Made by a program: the position numbers and the translations under genes. From Candidatus Omnitrophota bacterium (lineage in GTDB: Bacteria > Ratteibacteria > UBA8468 > B48-G9 > JAFGKM01): a DNA stretch of 11,792 bases. The stretch is from the NCBI GenBank assembly GCA_023818785.1, contig JAMWCO010000033.1, forward strand, positions 1 through 11,792. Reading direction: 5' to 3'. Shown here piece after piece: positions 1-6,799 of this stretch. Under the pieces are notes generated by a model. That model was not told the origin of the DNA, did no database searches, and saw nothing but the letters and a program-made list of their open reading frames with translations. Positions within the stretch are counted from its first letter, which is position 1. Every line of letters begins with the position of its first letter.

Positions 1-341
1 AACCATGATTCAATATATGTATAATAAATAAAGATAGCGATTGGCCCAAAAATACCTATAACCCCAAAATATTTTATAAATTTATTTTTTCTCCATAATG
101 TATGAAATATACCAGGAGCAGTTCCATGACCAAATCCACCACCAAATCTTCCAAGAGTCCATTCAATCCACATTAAAGGTATACCAAGTAAAAATAGAGA
201 AATAAAATAAGGAATTATAAAAGCCCCTCCACCATTTTTTACTGCCTGAACTGGGAATCTTAAAAAATTGCCAAGCCCAATAGCACTTCCAGCGACTGCA
301 AGTATAATTCCTAATCTACTTCCCCATTTTTCCCTTTCCAT
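1..341 (-). CDS. Sodium-dependent amino-acid transporter, NSS/SNF (LeuT-like) family, N-terminal part
   Basis: The minus strand is open from an ATG at 341-339 to the window edge, giving 113 residues of a gene that continues beyond position 1. The sequence has the hallmark start of neurotransmitter:sodium symporters: SRLG at 8-11, GLGNFLRFP at 22-30, NGGGAF at 36-41 and GIPLMWIEW at 53-61, ending IYYTYIESW at 105-113. From memory this follows bacterial LeuT closely, including the extracellular-gate arginine (R28) and the TM3 tyrosines (Y106/Y107) that line the substrate site. LeuT Asn21 appears as Ser19 here. It is an inner-membrane protein expected to use the sodium gradient to import an amino acid or related small solute; the substrate cannot be told from this part. 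It starts one base after the stop of the upstream isomerase-like gene with no clear Shine-Dalgarno, so translation is probably coupled. The remaining helices lie outside the window. Confidence 0.93.
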   Translation of the reverse strand, partial: MEREKWGSRLGIILAVAGSAIGLGNFLRFPVQAVKNGGGAFIIPYFISLFLLGIPLMWIEWTLGRFGGGFGHGTAPGIFHTLWRKNKFIKYFGVIGIFGPIAIFIYYTYIESW

Positions 342-342
342 T

Positions 343-1107
343 TTATATATCAAATTTCTTCAAAAATTCAATACATCTTTTATATCCTATTTCTTTATCA
401 CTTCCTTCATATTCAATACACCATACACCTTTATAATTATTTTCTTTCAATATTTTTATTGCTTCAACTACTGGAATTTCTCCTTCTCCAAGAACTTTCC
501 CTTTATAATTTTCTCTACTGCCTATCCCATCTTTTAAATGAGTATGAAATGTATAAGGAGCAATCAATTTATATATCTCTGTTAATTTTTCAACAGAATA
601 TCCATACCATCTATAATTCATAGTGTCAAGATTTGCTCCAAGAAACTTTGAATTTATCTTTCCAAAAATTTCAAGTTGAAACTCATAATCATTTGTTATT
701 ATTCCATGATTGTCAAGTGCAAGATATACATTCTCTTTTTCAGCAAATTCAATAACTCTTTTAACTCCTTCAAGAATTAATTCTTTATATTTTGAACTAT
801 CAATTCCTTCCTTTGGCCAACCTCCATCTATCCTTATTTGATTACAATCAATATCTTTAACTTTTTTACATAATTCAGATACCATTTTAACCTGATTTAA
901 AAATTCTTCTTTTGTTTTCTGAACAAAATCATTTCCTGCTGTAACCTGTGAAATCTTTACATTATATTTTTTTATCAATTCTTTTGCTTGTTGTAAATGA
1001 CGATTATAAATTTCAGCATACTCTACACCTACTTCTCTACACCAATCTAAAAAAATATTTAAATCTTGAAAAGAAAAATTATAAAAAATAACGCCAATTT
1101 TATCCAT
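343..1107 (-). CDS. Sugar phosphate isomerase/epimerase family protein (xylose-isomerase-like TIM barrel)
   Basis: This 254-residue protein has the size and motifs of the AP_endonuc_2/xylose-isomerase-like TIM-barrel family. Seen in order: AEIYN at 31-35, LDNHG at 131-135, GANLDTMN at 157-164, HTHLKDG at 188-194, GEGEIP at 207-212 and CIEYEG at 230-235. The acidic residues and histidines on these strand ends (about E32, D132, D161, H190, E233) are where family members bind a divalent metal. No signal peptide is visible, so it is probably cytoplasmic. Members isomerise or epimerise sugars, inositols or keto-acids; the substrate is not readable from sequence. The start is supported by a minus-strand purine-rich Shine-Dalgarno (complement of 1114-1122) about six bases upstream. 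It is the first gene of a two-gene unit with the LeuT-like transporter, which suggests import and catabolism of a small solute, but that is inference. Confidence 0.88.
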   Translation of the reverse strand: MDKIGVIFYNFSFQDLNIFLDWCREVGVEYAEIYNRHLQQAKELIKKYNVKISQVTAGNDFVQKTKEEFLNQVKMVSELCKKVKDIDCNQIRIDGGWPKEGIDSSKYKELILEGVKRVIEFAEKENVYLALDNHGIITNDYEFQLEIFGKINSKFLGANLDTMNYRWYGYSVEKLTEIYKLIAPYTFHTHLKDGIGSRENYKGKVLGEGEIPVVEAIKILKENNYKGVWCIEYEGSDKEIGYKRCIEFLKKFDI

Positions 1108-1113
1108 TTTTAT

Positions 1114-1159
1114 CTTCCTTTCTTTTGTAAAATTTAAATCAAAATAAAAATTTCGTCAA
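1114..1159 (-). promoter_or_regulatory. Putative promoter and RBS for the minus-strand isomerase/transporter unit
   Basis: Read on the minus strand, TTGACG (1159-1154) is followed after 17 bases by TAAATT (1136-1131), a reasonable sigma-70-type pair. A ribosome binding site reading GAAAGGAAG (1122-1114) precedes the ATG at 1107. The -10 is only four of six to consensus, so this is a moderate call. Together with the plus-strand 5S promoter it makes the 1108-1246 interval a divergent promoter region; I see nothing else in it. Confidence 0.4.
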
Positions 1160-1209
1160 GTTTTTAAAGACAGAAATTACAAAAAGATACCAATGTTTTA
1201 TTGTAAGTA

Positions 1210-1237
1210 TTGACAAATTTGAGAAAAGAGGTATAAT
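1210..1237 (+). promoter_or_regulatory. Sigma-70-type promoter of the 5S rRNA gene
   Basis: A perfect -35 TTGACA (1210-1215) and a perfect -10 TATAAT (1232-1237) are separated by 16 bases. The region just upstream is AT-rich, as in rRNA UP elements. A start about seven bases after the -10 falls at 1244-1245, right at the 5' end of the 5S gene. This is the best promoter match in the window and shows that the 5S gene is transcribed on its own. Confidence 0.85.
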
Positions 1238-1248
1238 AAATATAGAGT

Positions 1249-1369
1249 GTCCCTGGCAACCATGGCGGGAGGGCAACACCCGTTCCCATCCCGAACACGG
1301 TCGTTAAGCCTCCCGACGCCGATGGTACTGCCTGCGAGAGTAGGTGGGAGAGTAGGTGTTGCCAGGGAC
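1249..1369 (+). rRNA. rrf: 5S ribosomal RNA
   Basis: The RNA is recognised by the bacterial 5S core: the loop B/C stretch CCCATCCCGAACACGG at 1274-1302 region, GCCGATGGTACTG at 1318-1330, and the helix IV/loop E stretch GCGAGAGTAGGTGGGAGAGTAGG after it. Bases 1247-1260 are perfectly complementary to 1358-1371, forming helix I with a few extra pairs beyond a usual mature end, so the exact ends are uncertain by two or three bases. Helix II (GCGGGAGG with CCTCCCG) and a short helix IV closed by GAGA can also be drawn. By hand count about 77 of 121 bases are G or C, far above the flanking DNA. No 16S or 23S gene is in the window, so this copy is unlinked on its left and right as far as can be seen. 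Confidence 0.96.
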
Positions 1370-1385
1370 ACTTTTATTTTACTTT
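1358..1385 (+). terminator. Possible termination region after 5S
   Basis: The 3' arm of the extended 14-bp GC-rich helix I (1358-1371) is followed directly by CTTTTATTTTACTT. A strong stem followed by a T-rich tract could terminate transcription. The stem partner lies about 100 bases upstream and the T tract is interrupted, so read-through into the next gene is quite possible. Confidence 0.35.
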
Positions 1386-1392
1386 AAATTTA

Positions 1393-1401
1393 TGTTATAA
1401 T
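1393..1401 (+). promoter_or_regulatory. Extended -10 promoter for the EF-G-like gene and operon
   Basis: TGTTATAAT at 1393-1401 is a TGnTATAAT extended -10 element. A weak -35 (TTTATT, 1373-1378) lies 17 bases upstream, inside the T tract after 5S. Transcription would start near 1408, leaving a leader of only about 15 bases that holds the Shine-Dalgarno AGGGG (1411-1415), seven bases before the ATG at 1423. Confidence 0.55.
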
Positions 1402-1422
1402 AATTTTAAAAGGGGTAAAAAA

Positions 1423-3435
1423 ATGGATAAGGTTTTTACAATAGGAATTTTTGGAGGAACAAAATCTGGGAAAACAATACTTGGAGAATCTATTCTTTTT
1501 AAAACAGGAATGATTACAAGAATGGGAGATGTAAATCAAGGGAATACCACCTTTGATTTTGATGAAGAGGAAAAAACAAGATTAATAAGTATAAATTTAT
1601 CAGTTGGTTATGTGAAAAAAGGGAATAATATATTATATTTTATTGATGTTCCTGGATATATTGATTTTGTTGGAGAACAAATTTCAGCGATAGAAGCATC
1701 AGATATTGCAATACTTAATATTTCAATTACAGAAGGAATTGAAGTTGGGACAGAAAAGATATGGGAAATGATAAATAGGAAAAATTTACCTACAATTATT
1801 TTTGTTAATAAATTGGATCTCCCTGAAATAAATTATAAGAAAATAATAGATGAAATTTTTAATTTTTTTGGTAATAAAATAATTTTGATAAATTATCCAA
1901 TTTTTAAAGGAGAAAAATTTAATGGAGTTGAGAATATTTTTTCAGAAAATTTAAATAATGAATTTGGAAATTATTTTCAGAGGTCTATGGATACTATTGC
2001 AGAACTTGATGATTCAATTATGGAAAAATATCTTGAGAGTGGCAAATTAGAAGAAGGAGAAATAACTAAATTTTTGAAAAAAGGTATTATTGAGAGAAAA
2101 GTTATACCTGTTTTATTTGGTTCAGGACTAAATCAGATTGGGATTGAAGAACTTGTCAATTTTATAATTTCTTTTGCTCCTTCAACAGATGAATTACCAG
2201 CATTAAAATGTAAAGACATAAATGGCAATGAAATTGAAATTGAAAGGAATGGGAAACAACCATTTACAGGTATTATATTTAAAACAATTTTTGACCCATT
2301 TTCTGGACGCCTTTCATATATTAAAGTTTTAAGTGGAAAACTTTCTTCAAATTCACAATTTTTAAATTCTTCAAAAGGTATAAAAGAAAGAGTGGGGCAG
2401 TTGTATAAAATGCAAGGTAGAAAACAGGAACCAGTGGAAGTTGCATATCCTGGTGAAATAGTTACAGTAGCAAAACTTAATTCACAAACATTTGATACTA
2501 TATGCGATTTAAATACAAATGTTATATTTGAAAAACCACATATCCCTGAAGGTGCTGTTTCATATTCAATTGCTCCAAAAATTAAAGGGACAGAAGATAA
2601 ACTTGGTAATGCAATAGGAAGAATAGTAGAAGAGGATTTAACTATAAGAATTTTTAGAGATGAAGAAACAGGAGAAACAATTATTTCAGGAATGGGTGAT
2701 TTACATATTGATATTACAGTAAATAAGTTTAAAAATAAATTTAGTGTTGAAGTTGAAAAGGGAATACCTAAGATAGCATATAAAGAGACAATAACAACTA
2801 CTGCAAATGCTGAAGGAAAATATAAGAGACAAACAGGAGGGAGAGGTCAGTATGGACACTGTTTTATAAAAATAGAGCCATTACCAAGAGGTGCTGGTTT
2901 TGAATTTGTTGATCAGATAGTTGGTGGTGCAATACCAAGAAATTTTATACCTTCTGTTGAAAAGGGTGTAAGAGAAGCAATGAAAAAAGGATTTCTTGCA
3001 AATTATCCTATAGTAGATATAAGGGTTATTCTTTATGATGGTAGTTATCATGTAGTTGATTCTTCAGATATTGCGTTCCAGATAGCAGGTTCAATGGCTC
3101 TTCAAAAAGCAGTCAGTCAGGCAAATCCAATTTTACTTGAGCCAATAGTAAATGTTGAAATAAGAGTCCCTTCTGACTTTGTAGGAGATGTTATTGGGAC
3201 TATAAATTCAAAAAGAGGGAAAGTTCTTGATATGATTTCTTCAAGTAATTATCAAATTATTAAATCACAGGTTCCTCTTGCAGAAATGTCAAATTATACA
3301 AATGAATTGAGGTCTATAACAAGTGGGAAAGGTGTATACTCAATGGAATTTTCACACTATGAGGAAGTCCCTTCTCATATTGCAGCAAAGATAATAGAAC
3401 AGAGAAAAAAAGAGAAAGAGGAGGCGAAGGTATAA
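1423..3435 (+). CDS. fusA: Elongation factor G-like translational GTPase (EF-G2 type)
   Basis: At 670 residues this has the length and five-domain layout of EF-G. The G domain shows a P-loop GGTKSGKT (11-18), G3 DVPGY (75-79) and G4 NKLD (129-132). Late in the protein come the domain IV motif GGRGQYGH and the domain V stretch PSDFVGDVIGTINSKRG. Two features separate it from housekeeping EF-G: the P-loop is not the usual AHIDAGKT, and the histidine after DxPG, catalytic in canonical EF-G, is tyrosine. Both fit the EF-G2/EF-G-like subfamily, whose members bind GTP and act on ribosomes with roles less clear than those of EF-G1. A normal EF-G is therefore expected elsewhere in the genome. The start has a good Shine-Dalgarno (AGGGG). 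It is the first gene of the eleven-gene run and lies 53 bases downstream of the 5S gene. EF-G family is certain; the EF-G2 assignment is likely. Confidence 0.93.
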   Translation: MDKVFTIGIFGGTKSGKTILGESILFKTGMITRMGDVNQGNTTFDFDEEEKTRLISINLSVGYVKKGNNILYFIDVPGYIDFVGEQISAIEASDIAILNISITEGIEVGTEKIWEMINRKNLPTIIFVNKLDLPEINYKKIIDEIFNFFGNKIILINYPIFKGEKFNGVENIFSENLNNEFGNYFQRSMDTIAELDDSIMEKYLESGKLEEGEITKFLKKGIIERKVIPVLFGSGLNQIGIEELVNFIISFAPSTDELPALKCKDINGNEIEIERNGKQPFTGIIFKTIFDPFSGRLSYIKVLSGKLSSNSQFLNSSKGIKERVGQLYKMQGRKQEPVEVAYPGEIVTVAKLNSQTFDTICDLNTNVIFEKPHIPEGAVSYSIAPKIKGTEDKLGNAIGRIVEEDLTIRIFRDEETGETIISGMGDLHIDITVNKFKNKFSVEVEKGIPKIAYKETITTTANAEGKYKRQTGGRGQYGHCFIKIEPLPRGAGFEFVDQIVGGAIPRNFIPSVEKGVREAMKKGFLANYPIVDIRVILYDGSYHVVDSSDIAFQIAGSMALQKAVSQANPILLEPIVNVEIRVPSDFVGDVIGTINSKRGKVLDMISSSNYQIIKSQVPLAEMSNYTNELRSITSGKGVYSMEFSHYEEVPSHIAAKIIEQRKKEKEEAKV

Positions 3436-3438
3436 TTT

Positions 3439-3966
3439 ATGAAAAAAGTAAATGTTGAAGGTGTTGTTTTAAATATATTAACAAAGACACCAATTGTTAT
3501 TTTAAGGAGCCAAGAGGGAGAAGTTTTACCAATAGTAATAGGAATTTTTGAAGCACAATCAATCCTTTTAGTTCTTGAAAATGAAAAATTTTCAAGACCA
3601 TTAACTCATGATTTAATAAAAATTTTAATGGATAGATTAAATTGTAAATTAAAATATCTTGAAATTCATTCTCTTATAGAAAATGTTTATTATGCGAATC
3701 TTGTTATTGAAAGTAATGGGAAAATAGAAAAGATTGATTGTAGGCCAAGTGATGGAATTGCTATTGCTTTAAGATGTGGAGTTCCTATATTTGCTTCAGA
3801 TGATTTACTTGAAAGTCCAGATATTATAAAATATTATGATAGCCAAAATTTTATTAAATCAAATAAATTTGATAAACCGATAGATAAAAAAGAAGCAGAA
3901 GAGTTTAGAAAAATAATAGAAAATATTGATACAAAAGAATTCTGGAAAAAATTAAAAGAAGAATAA
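3439..3966 (+). CDS. Bifunctional nuclease (BFN/DUF151) family protein
   Basis: This 175-residue protein matches the BFN (DUF151) family across its first about 130 residues. LPIVIGIFEAQSI (30-42), RPLTHDLI (53-60) and DCRPSDGIAIALR (100-112), followed by VPIF, are the typical blocks. The tail around EEFRKIIENIDTKEFWK resembles the short C-terminal helix seen in single-domain members, and the UvrB/UvrC-like motif found in some relatives is absent. A plant member was reported to have RNase and DNase activity, which gave the family its name; for bacterial members the function is mostly untested. The gene starts three bases after the EF-G-like stop, with its Shine-Dalgarno (GAAGG, 3426-3430) inside the end of that gene, so the two are cotranscribed. 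No signal peptide or membrane segment is seen. Family call firm, biochemical role unsure. Confidence 0.88.
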   Translation: MKKVNVEGVVLNILTKTPIVILRSQEGEVLPIVIGIFEAQSILLVLENEKFSRPLTHDLIKILMDRLNCKLKYLEIHSLIENVYYANLVIESNGKIEKIDCRPSDGIAIALRCGVPIFASDDLLESPDIIKYYDSQNFIKSNKFDKPIDKKEAEEFRKIIENIDTKEFWKKLKEE

Positions 3967-3971
3967 AAAGG

Positions 3972-3978
3972 AAGGAGG
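3972..3978 (+). promoter_or_regulatory. Strong ribosome binding site of yebC
   Basis: AAGGAGG at 3972-3978 lies seven bases before the ATG at 3986. It is the most complete Shine-Dalgarno in the window and shows that this organism uses the standard anti-SD, although several downstream genes in the operon lack one. Confidence 0.85.
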
Positions 3979-3985
3979 GGAAAAT

Positions 3986-4735
3986 ATGTCTGGGCATTCT
4001 AAATGGCATAGTATAAAACATAAAAAAATGGCAATGGATGCAAGAAAGGGGAAGATTTTTACAAAGATAATAAGAGAGATTATAGTTGCTGCAAAAACAG
4101 GTGGTCCTAATCCTGATACAAATCCAAGGTTACGTCTTGCTATTGAGAAGGCGAAAAGTGTAAATATGCCAAATGAAAATATACAGAGAGCAATAAAAAA
4201 GGGAAGTGGTGAGGAAGGTGGAGTTAATTATGAACAGGTTACATATGAAGGATATGGACCAGGAGGGGTTGCTGTATTTGTTGAAGTTTTAACTGATAAT
4301 AAAAATAGGAGCGCATCTGAAATAAGGTCTATATTTTCAAGGCATAATGGAAATTTAGCAGGTGCTGGAAGTGTTTCATGGATATTTGAAAGGAAAGGCT
4401 TGATAAATGTTAAAAAAGAAAATGTTGATGAGGAAAGATTAATGGCTATTATTTTAGATGCTGGTGCTGAAGATATGAGAGTTGAGAAGGATTCATATGA
4501 TATAATTACAAATGTTGAAAATTTTGAAAATGTAAAGAAGGCGATTGAGGATAATAATATCCCAATAGAAAATACATCAATTACTTATATACCTAAAAAT
4601 ACTGTTAATCTTGAAGGTAAAGATGCAGAAAATCTTTTAAAATTACTTGATGAACTTGAAGAATCAGAAGATGTTCAAAATGTTTATGCAAATTTTGATA
4701 TTTCAGATGAGATTATTGAAAAAATATCAAAGTAA
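3986..4735 (+). CDS. yebC: YebC/PmpR (TACO1) family protein
   Basis: The 249-residue product is full length for the YebC family. It opens with the family signature GHSKWHSIKHKK (3-14), followed by RKGKIFTKIIREI, then YEGYGPGGVAVFVE (87-100) and LTDNKNR (102-108) in the central domain, and closes with a LDELEESEDVQNVYANFD-type block (221-238). Family members were first described as DNA-binding regulators, for example of quorum sensing in Pseudomonas and next to ruvC in E. coli. More recent work, including on mitochondrial TACO1, links them to helping ribosomes through proline-rich or otherwise stalling stretches. Position directly before ruvC is a very widely conserved arrangement; sitting close behind an EF-G-like factor would suit the translational role. 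It starts 19 bases after the preceding gene, the largest gap in the operon, with a strong Shine-Dalgarno. Confidence 0.96.
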   Translation: MSGHSKWHSIKHKKMAMDARKGKIFTKIIREIIVAAKTGGPNPDTNPRLRLAIEKAKSVNMPNENIQRAIKKGSGEEGGVNYEQVTYEGYGPGGVAVFVEVLTDNKNRSASEIRSIFSRHNGNLAGAGSVSWIFERKGLINVKKENVDEERLMAIILDAGAEDMRVEKDSYDIITNVENFENVKKAIEDNNIPIENTSITYIPKNTVNLEGKDAENLLKLLDELEESEDVQNVYANFDISDEIIEKISK

Positions 4736-4742
4736 ACTTTAA

Positions 4743-5225
4743 GTGAGAGGAATAGGAATTGACCCGGGAATTAATAAATTAGGATACGGAATAATTGAGG
4801 AGAATTTTAAAGTTATAGATGTAGGAACAATTTACCCACCTTTTAAATTAAACTATGAGGATAAAATTAAATATATACTTAAAAACTATGAATTGCTTAT
4901 AGAAAAATATAATCCTGATTTTGTTTCAATAGAAGAGATATATGTAGCAAAAAATGTTCAGATTGCACTTAAAATTGGGATTATAATAGGAGGGATTATT
5001 TGTAAATCAATTTCTTACAATATTAAATTTTATCTAATTCCACCAAGTGAAATAAAAAAGATGGTCACAGGCAAAGGACAAGCAACAAAAGAGCAAGTAA
5101 AATTTATGGTTGAAAACCTTACAAATTTCCATTCATTTAAAAGTTTTGAAGAAACAGATGCAGTTGCTTCTGCTATATCAACAATTTTTAAATTAAAAGA
5201 AGATGCTATATTTTATAAAAGGTAA
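4743..5225 (+). CDS. ruvC: Crossover junction endodeoxyribonuclease RuvC
   Basis: RuvC resolves Holliday junctions by paired nicks within the RuvABC resolvasome. The 160-residue length is normal. Active-site residues align with the family: D7 in GIGIDPG, E64 in SIEEIYVAKN, and D139 in ETDAVASAI. Y67 sits where E. coli has the junction-wedging Phe69. The residue three before D139, aspartate in E. coli, is glutamate (E136), a position that varies among RuvCs. Translation must start at GTG 4743, because an in-frame TAA lies immediately before it and any later start would lose D7. There is no good Shine-Dalgarno in front of it; the gene starts seven bases after yebC, so coupling is probable. The 3' end overlaps ruvA by 23 bases. 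Confidence 0.96.
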   Translation: MRGIGIDPGINKLGYGIIEENFKVIDVGTIYPPFKLNYEDKIKYILKNYELLIEKYNPDFVSIEEIYVAKNVQIALKIGIIIGGIICKSISYNIKFYLIPPSEIKKMVTGKGQATKEQVKFMVENLTNFHSFKSFEETDAVASAISTIFKLKEDAIFYKR

Positions 5226-5784
5226 GATTTTTTTAAAGACGCCAACATATATTGTGATTGAAAATAATGGAATAGGATATTTTGTTGAAGTATCTATTCA
5301 AACATCAGAAAAACTTGAAGAAGGACAGGAGACATTTCTTTATGTATATCAACAAGTTTCAGAAGAGAGAATAAATCTTTATGGGTTTAGAGATAAAGAA
5401 GAAAGAGAATTATTTTTACTTCTTATTACTGTCCCAGGGATTGGTCCTAAGGTTGCTTTAAGGATTCTTTCTGGTTTAACAATTGAAGAGATATATCAAG
5501 GAATTGTTTCTGAAGATGTATCCGTGTTTAAAAATGTCCCTGGGATTGGTAAAAAAACTGCAGAAAGGATGATTGTTGAGTTAAAACAAAAAGTTGAAAA
5601 AATACCTATTTTGGTTGATAATTATAAAGAGAGAGAACTTTTAATTAATGCAACTGAGGCACTTATAGTTTTAGGTTATAAAAGGAAAGATGTATCTGGA
5701 ATTTTAATGGATATTATAAAAGAGAAAAAAAACAATATTACACTTGAAAATTTGATAAAAGAAGCATTGAGGAGATTATCATGA
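5203..5784 (+). CDS. ruvA: Holliday junction branch migration protein RuvA
   Basis: RuvA binds the four-way junction as a tetramer and positions two RuvB rings. The 193-residue protein shows the expected three parts: an OB-fold N-terminus (MLYFIKGKI, NGIGYFVEV, to about 62), two helix-hairpin-helix motifs (VPGIGPKVALRIL 77-89 and VPGIGKKTAERMI 112-124), and after a linker a RuvB-contacting C-terminal domain (TEALIVLGYK 151-160 onward). The start at 5203 lies inside the end of ruvC, giving a 23-base overlap; it is chosen because it gives the family-typical N-terminus directly. No proper Shine-Dalgarno spacing is seen, so translation probably depends on ribosomes finishing ruvC. The stop overlaps the ruvB start as ATGA. 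Confidence 0.96.
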   Translation: MLYFIKGKIFLKTPTYIVIENNGIGYFVEVSIQTSEKLEEGQETFLYVYQQVSEERINLYGFRDKEERELFLLLITVPGIGPKVALRILSGLTIEEIYQGIVSEDVSVFKNVPGIGKKTAERMIVELKQKVEKIPILVDNYKERELLINATEALIVLGYKRKDVSGILMDIIKEKKNNITLENLIKEALRRLS

Positions 5785-6797
5785 ACGAAAGAATGACTTC
5801 CCCTGAAATAAAAAGTGAAGATTTAAAATACGAAAATGCTGTAAGACCTAAAAGATTTGATGAGTTTATAGGACAGGATAAAGTTAAAGAGAATTTAAAA
5901 GTATTTATTTCTGCAGCAAAAAATAGAAAAGAAGTTCTTGACCATGTTTTATTTTATGGACCTCCTGGAATAGGGAAAACAACACTTGCTTATATAATAG
6001 CAAATGAAATGGGAGTAAATATTAAAGCAACTTCAGGCCCTGTAATTGAAAAAGTTGGAGATTTGGCTGGTATTATTACAAATCTTGAAGAAGGAGATGT
6101 TTTATTTATAGATGAGATACATCGTCTTCCAAGAAATGTTGAGGAATTTCTTTATAGTGCAATGGAGGAGTTTTCAATAGATATAGTTATTGGAGAAGGA
6201 CCTAAAGCAAGGAGTGTTAAAATTCCTTTAAAACCATTTACTTTATGTGGTGCTACAACAAGGATAGGACTTTTAACATCTCCATTAAGGAATAGGTTTG
6301 GTATCTTACATCGTCTTGATTATTATTCAACAGAAGAATTGAAAGAAATAATAAAAAGGTCTGCCAGAATACTTAATATAAAAATAACAGAAGAAGGTGC
6401 AGAAGAAATATCAAAAAGAGCAAGAGGGACACCAAGAGTTGCAAATAGGTTATTGAGAAGGGTAAGGGATTATGCAGAAGTAAAAGGGGGAGGAATTATT
6501 GATAAAGAGATTGCTATTATTGCTTTAAATAAGATGGATGTTGATGAAGAAGGACTTGATGAAATGGATAAAAAAATACTTGAAGTTATAATCACAAAAT
6601 TTAATGGTGGACCTGTTGGAGTAAAGAGTTTATCAATTGCAGTTGGAGAAGAAGTAAATACTATAGAGGAAGTTTATGAAAGTTTTCTTGTAAGAAAAGG
6701 GTTTATAAAAAAGACATCTCAAGGAAGAGTTGCTACAGAACTTGCTTATAAACATCTTGGAATTAAAAAACCAGATGAATACAATACTTTACTTTAA
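5781..6797 (+). CDS. ruvB: Holliday junction branch migration DNA helicase RuvB
   Basis: RuvB is the hexameric AAA+ motor that pumps DNA through the RuvA-bound junction. The 338-residue protein is full length. Visible are Walker A GPPGIGKTT (60-68), Walker B VLFIDE (107-112), sensor 1 GATTR (157-161), the arginine finger in SPLRNRFG (R170), sensor 2 RGTPR (215-219), and the winged-helix C-terminus with GGPVGVKSL (277-285), TIEEVYE and GRVATELAY. The DEIHRL element right after Walker B is characteristic of RuvB rather than other AAA+ clamp-loader-like ATPases. A GAGGAG Shine-Dalgarno (5769-5774) lies six bases before the ATG, inside ruvA, and start and stop overlap by four bases. It completes a ruvC-ruvA-ruvB cluster. 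Confidence 0.98.
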   Translation: MNERMTSPEIKSEDLKYENAVRPKRFDEFIGQDKVKENLKVFISAAKNRKEVLDHVLFYGPPGIGKTTLAYIIANEMGVNIKATSGPVIEKVGDLAGIITNLEEGDVLFIDEIHRLPRNVEEFLYSAMEEFSIDIVIGEGPKARSVKIPLKPFTLCGATTRIGLLTSPLRNRFGILHRLDYYSTEELKEIIKRSARILNIKITEEGAEEISKRARGTPRVANRLLRRVRDYAEVKGGGIIDKEIAIIALNKMDVDEEGLDEMDKKILEVIITKFNGGPVGVKSLSIAVGEEVNTIEEVYESFLVRKGFIKKTSQGRVATELAYKHLGIKKPDEYNTLL

Positions 6798-6799
6798 AA

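Noticed and set aside
268..537. Plus-strand open frame of 89 codons
   Set aside because: It lies opposite the transporter start and isomerase genes, reads as low-complexity Phe/Ile/Ser/Tyr-rich protein, and has no family motif; it is the antisense shadow of AT-rich coding DNA.
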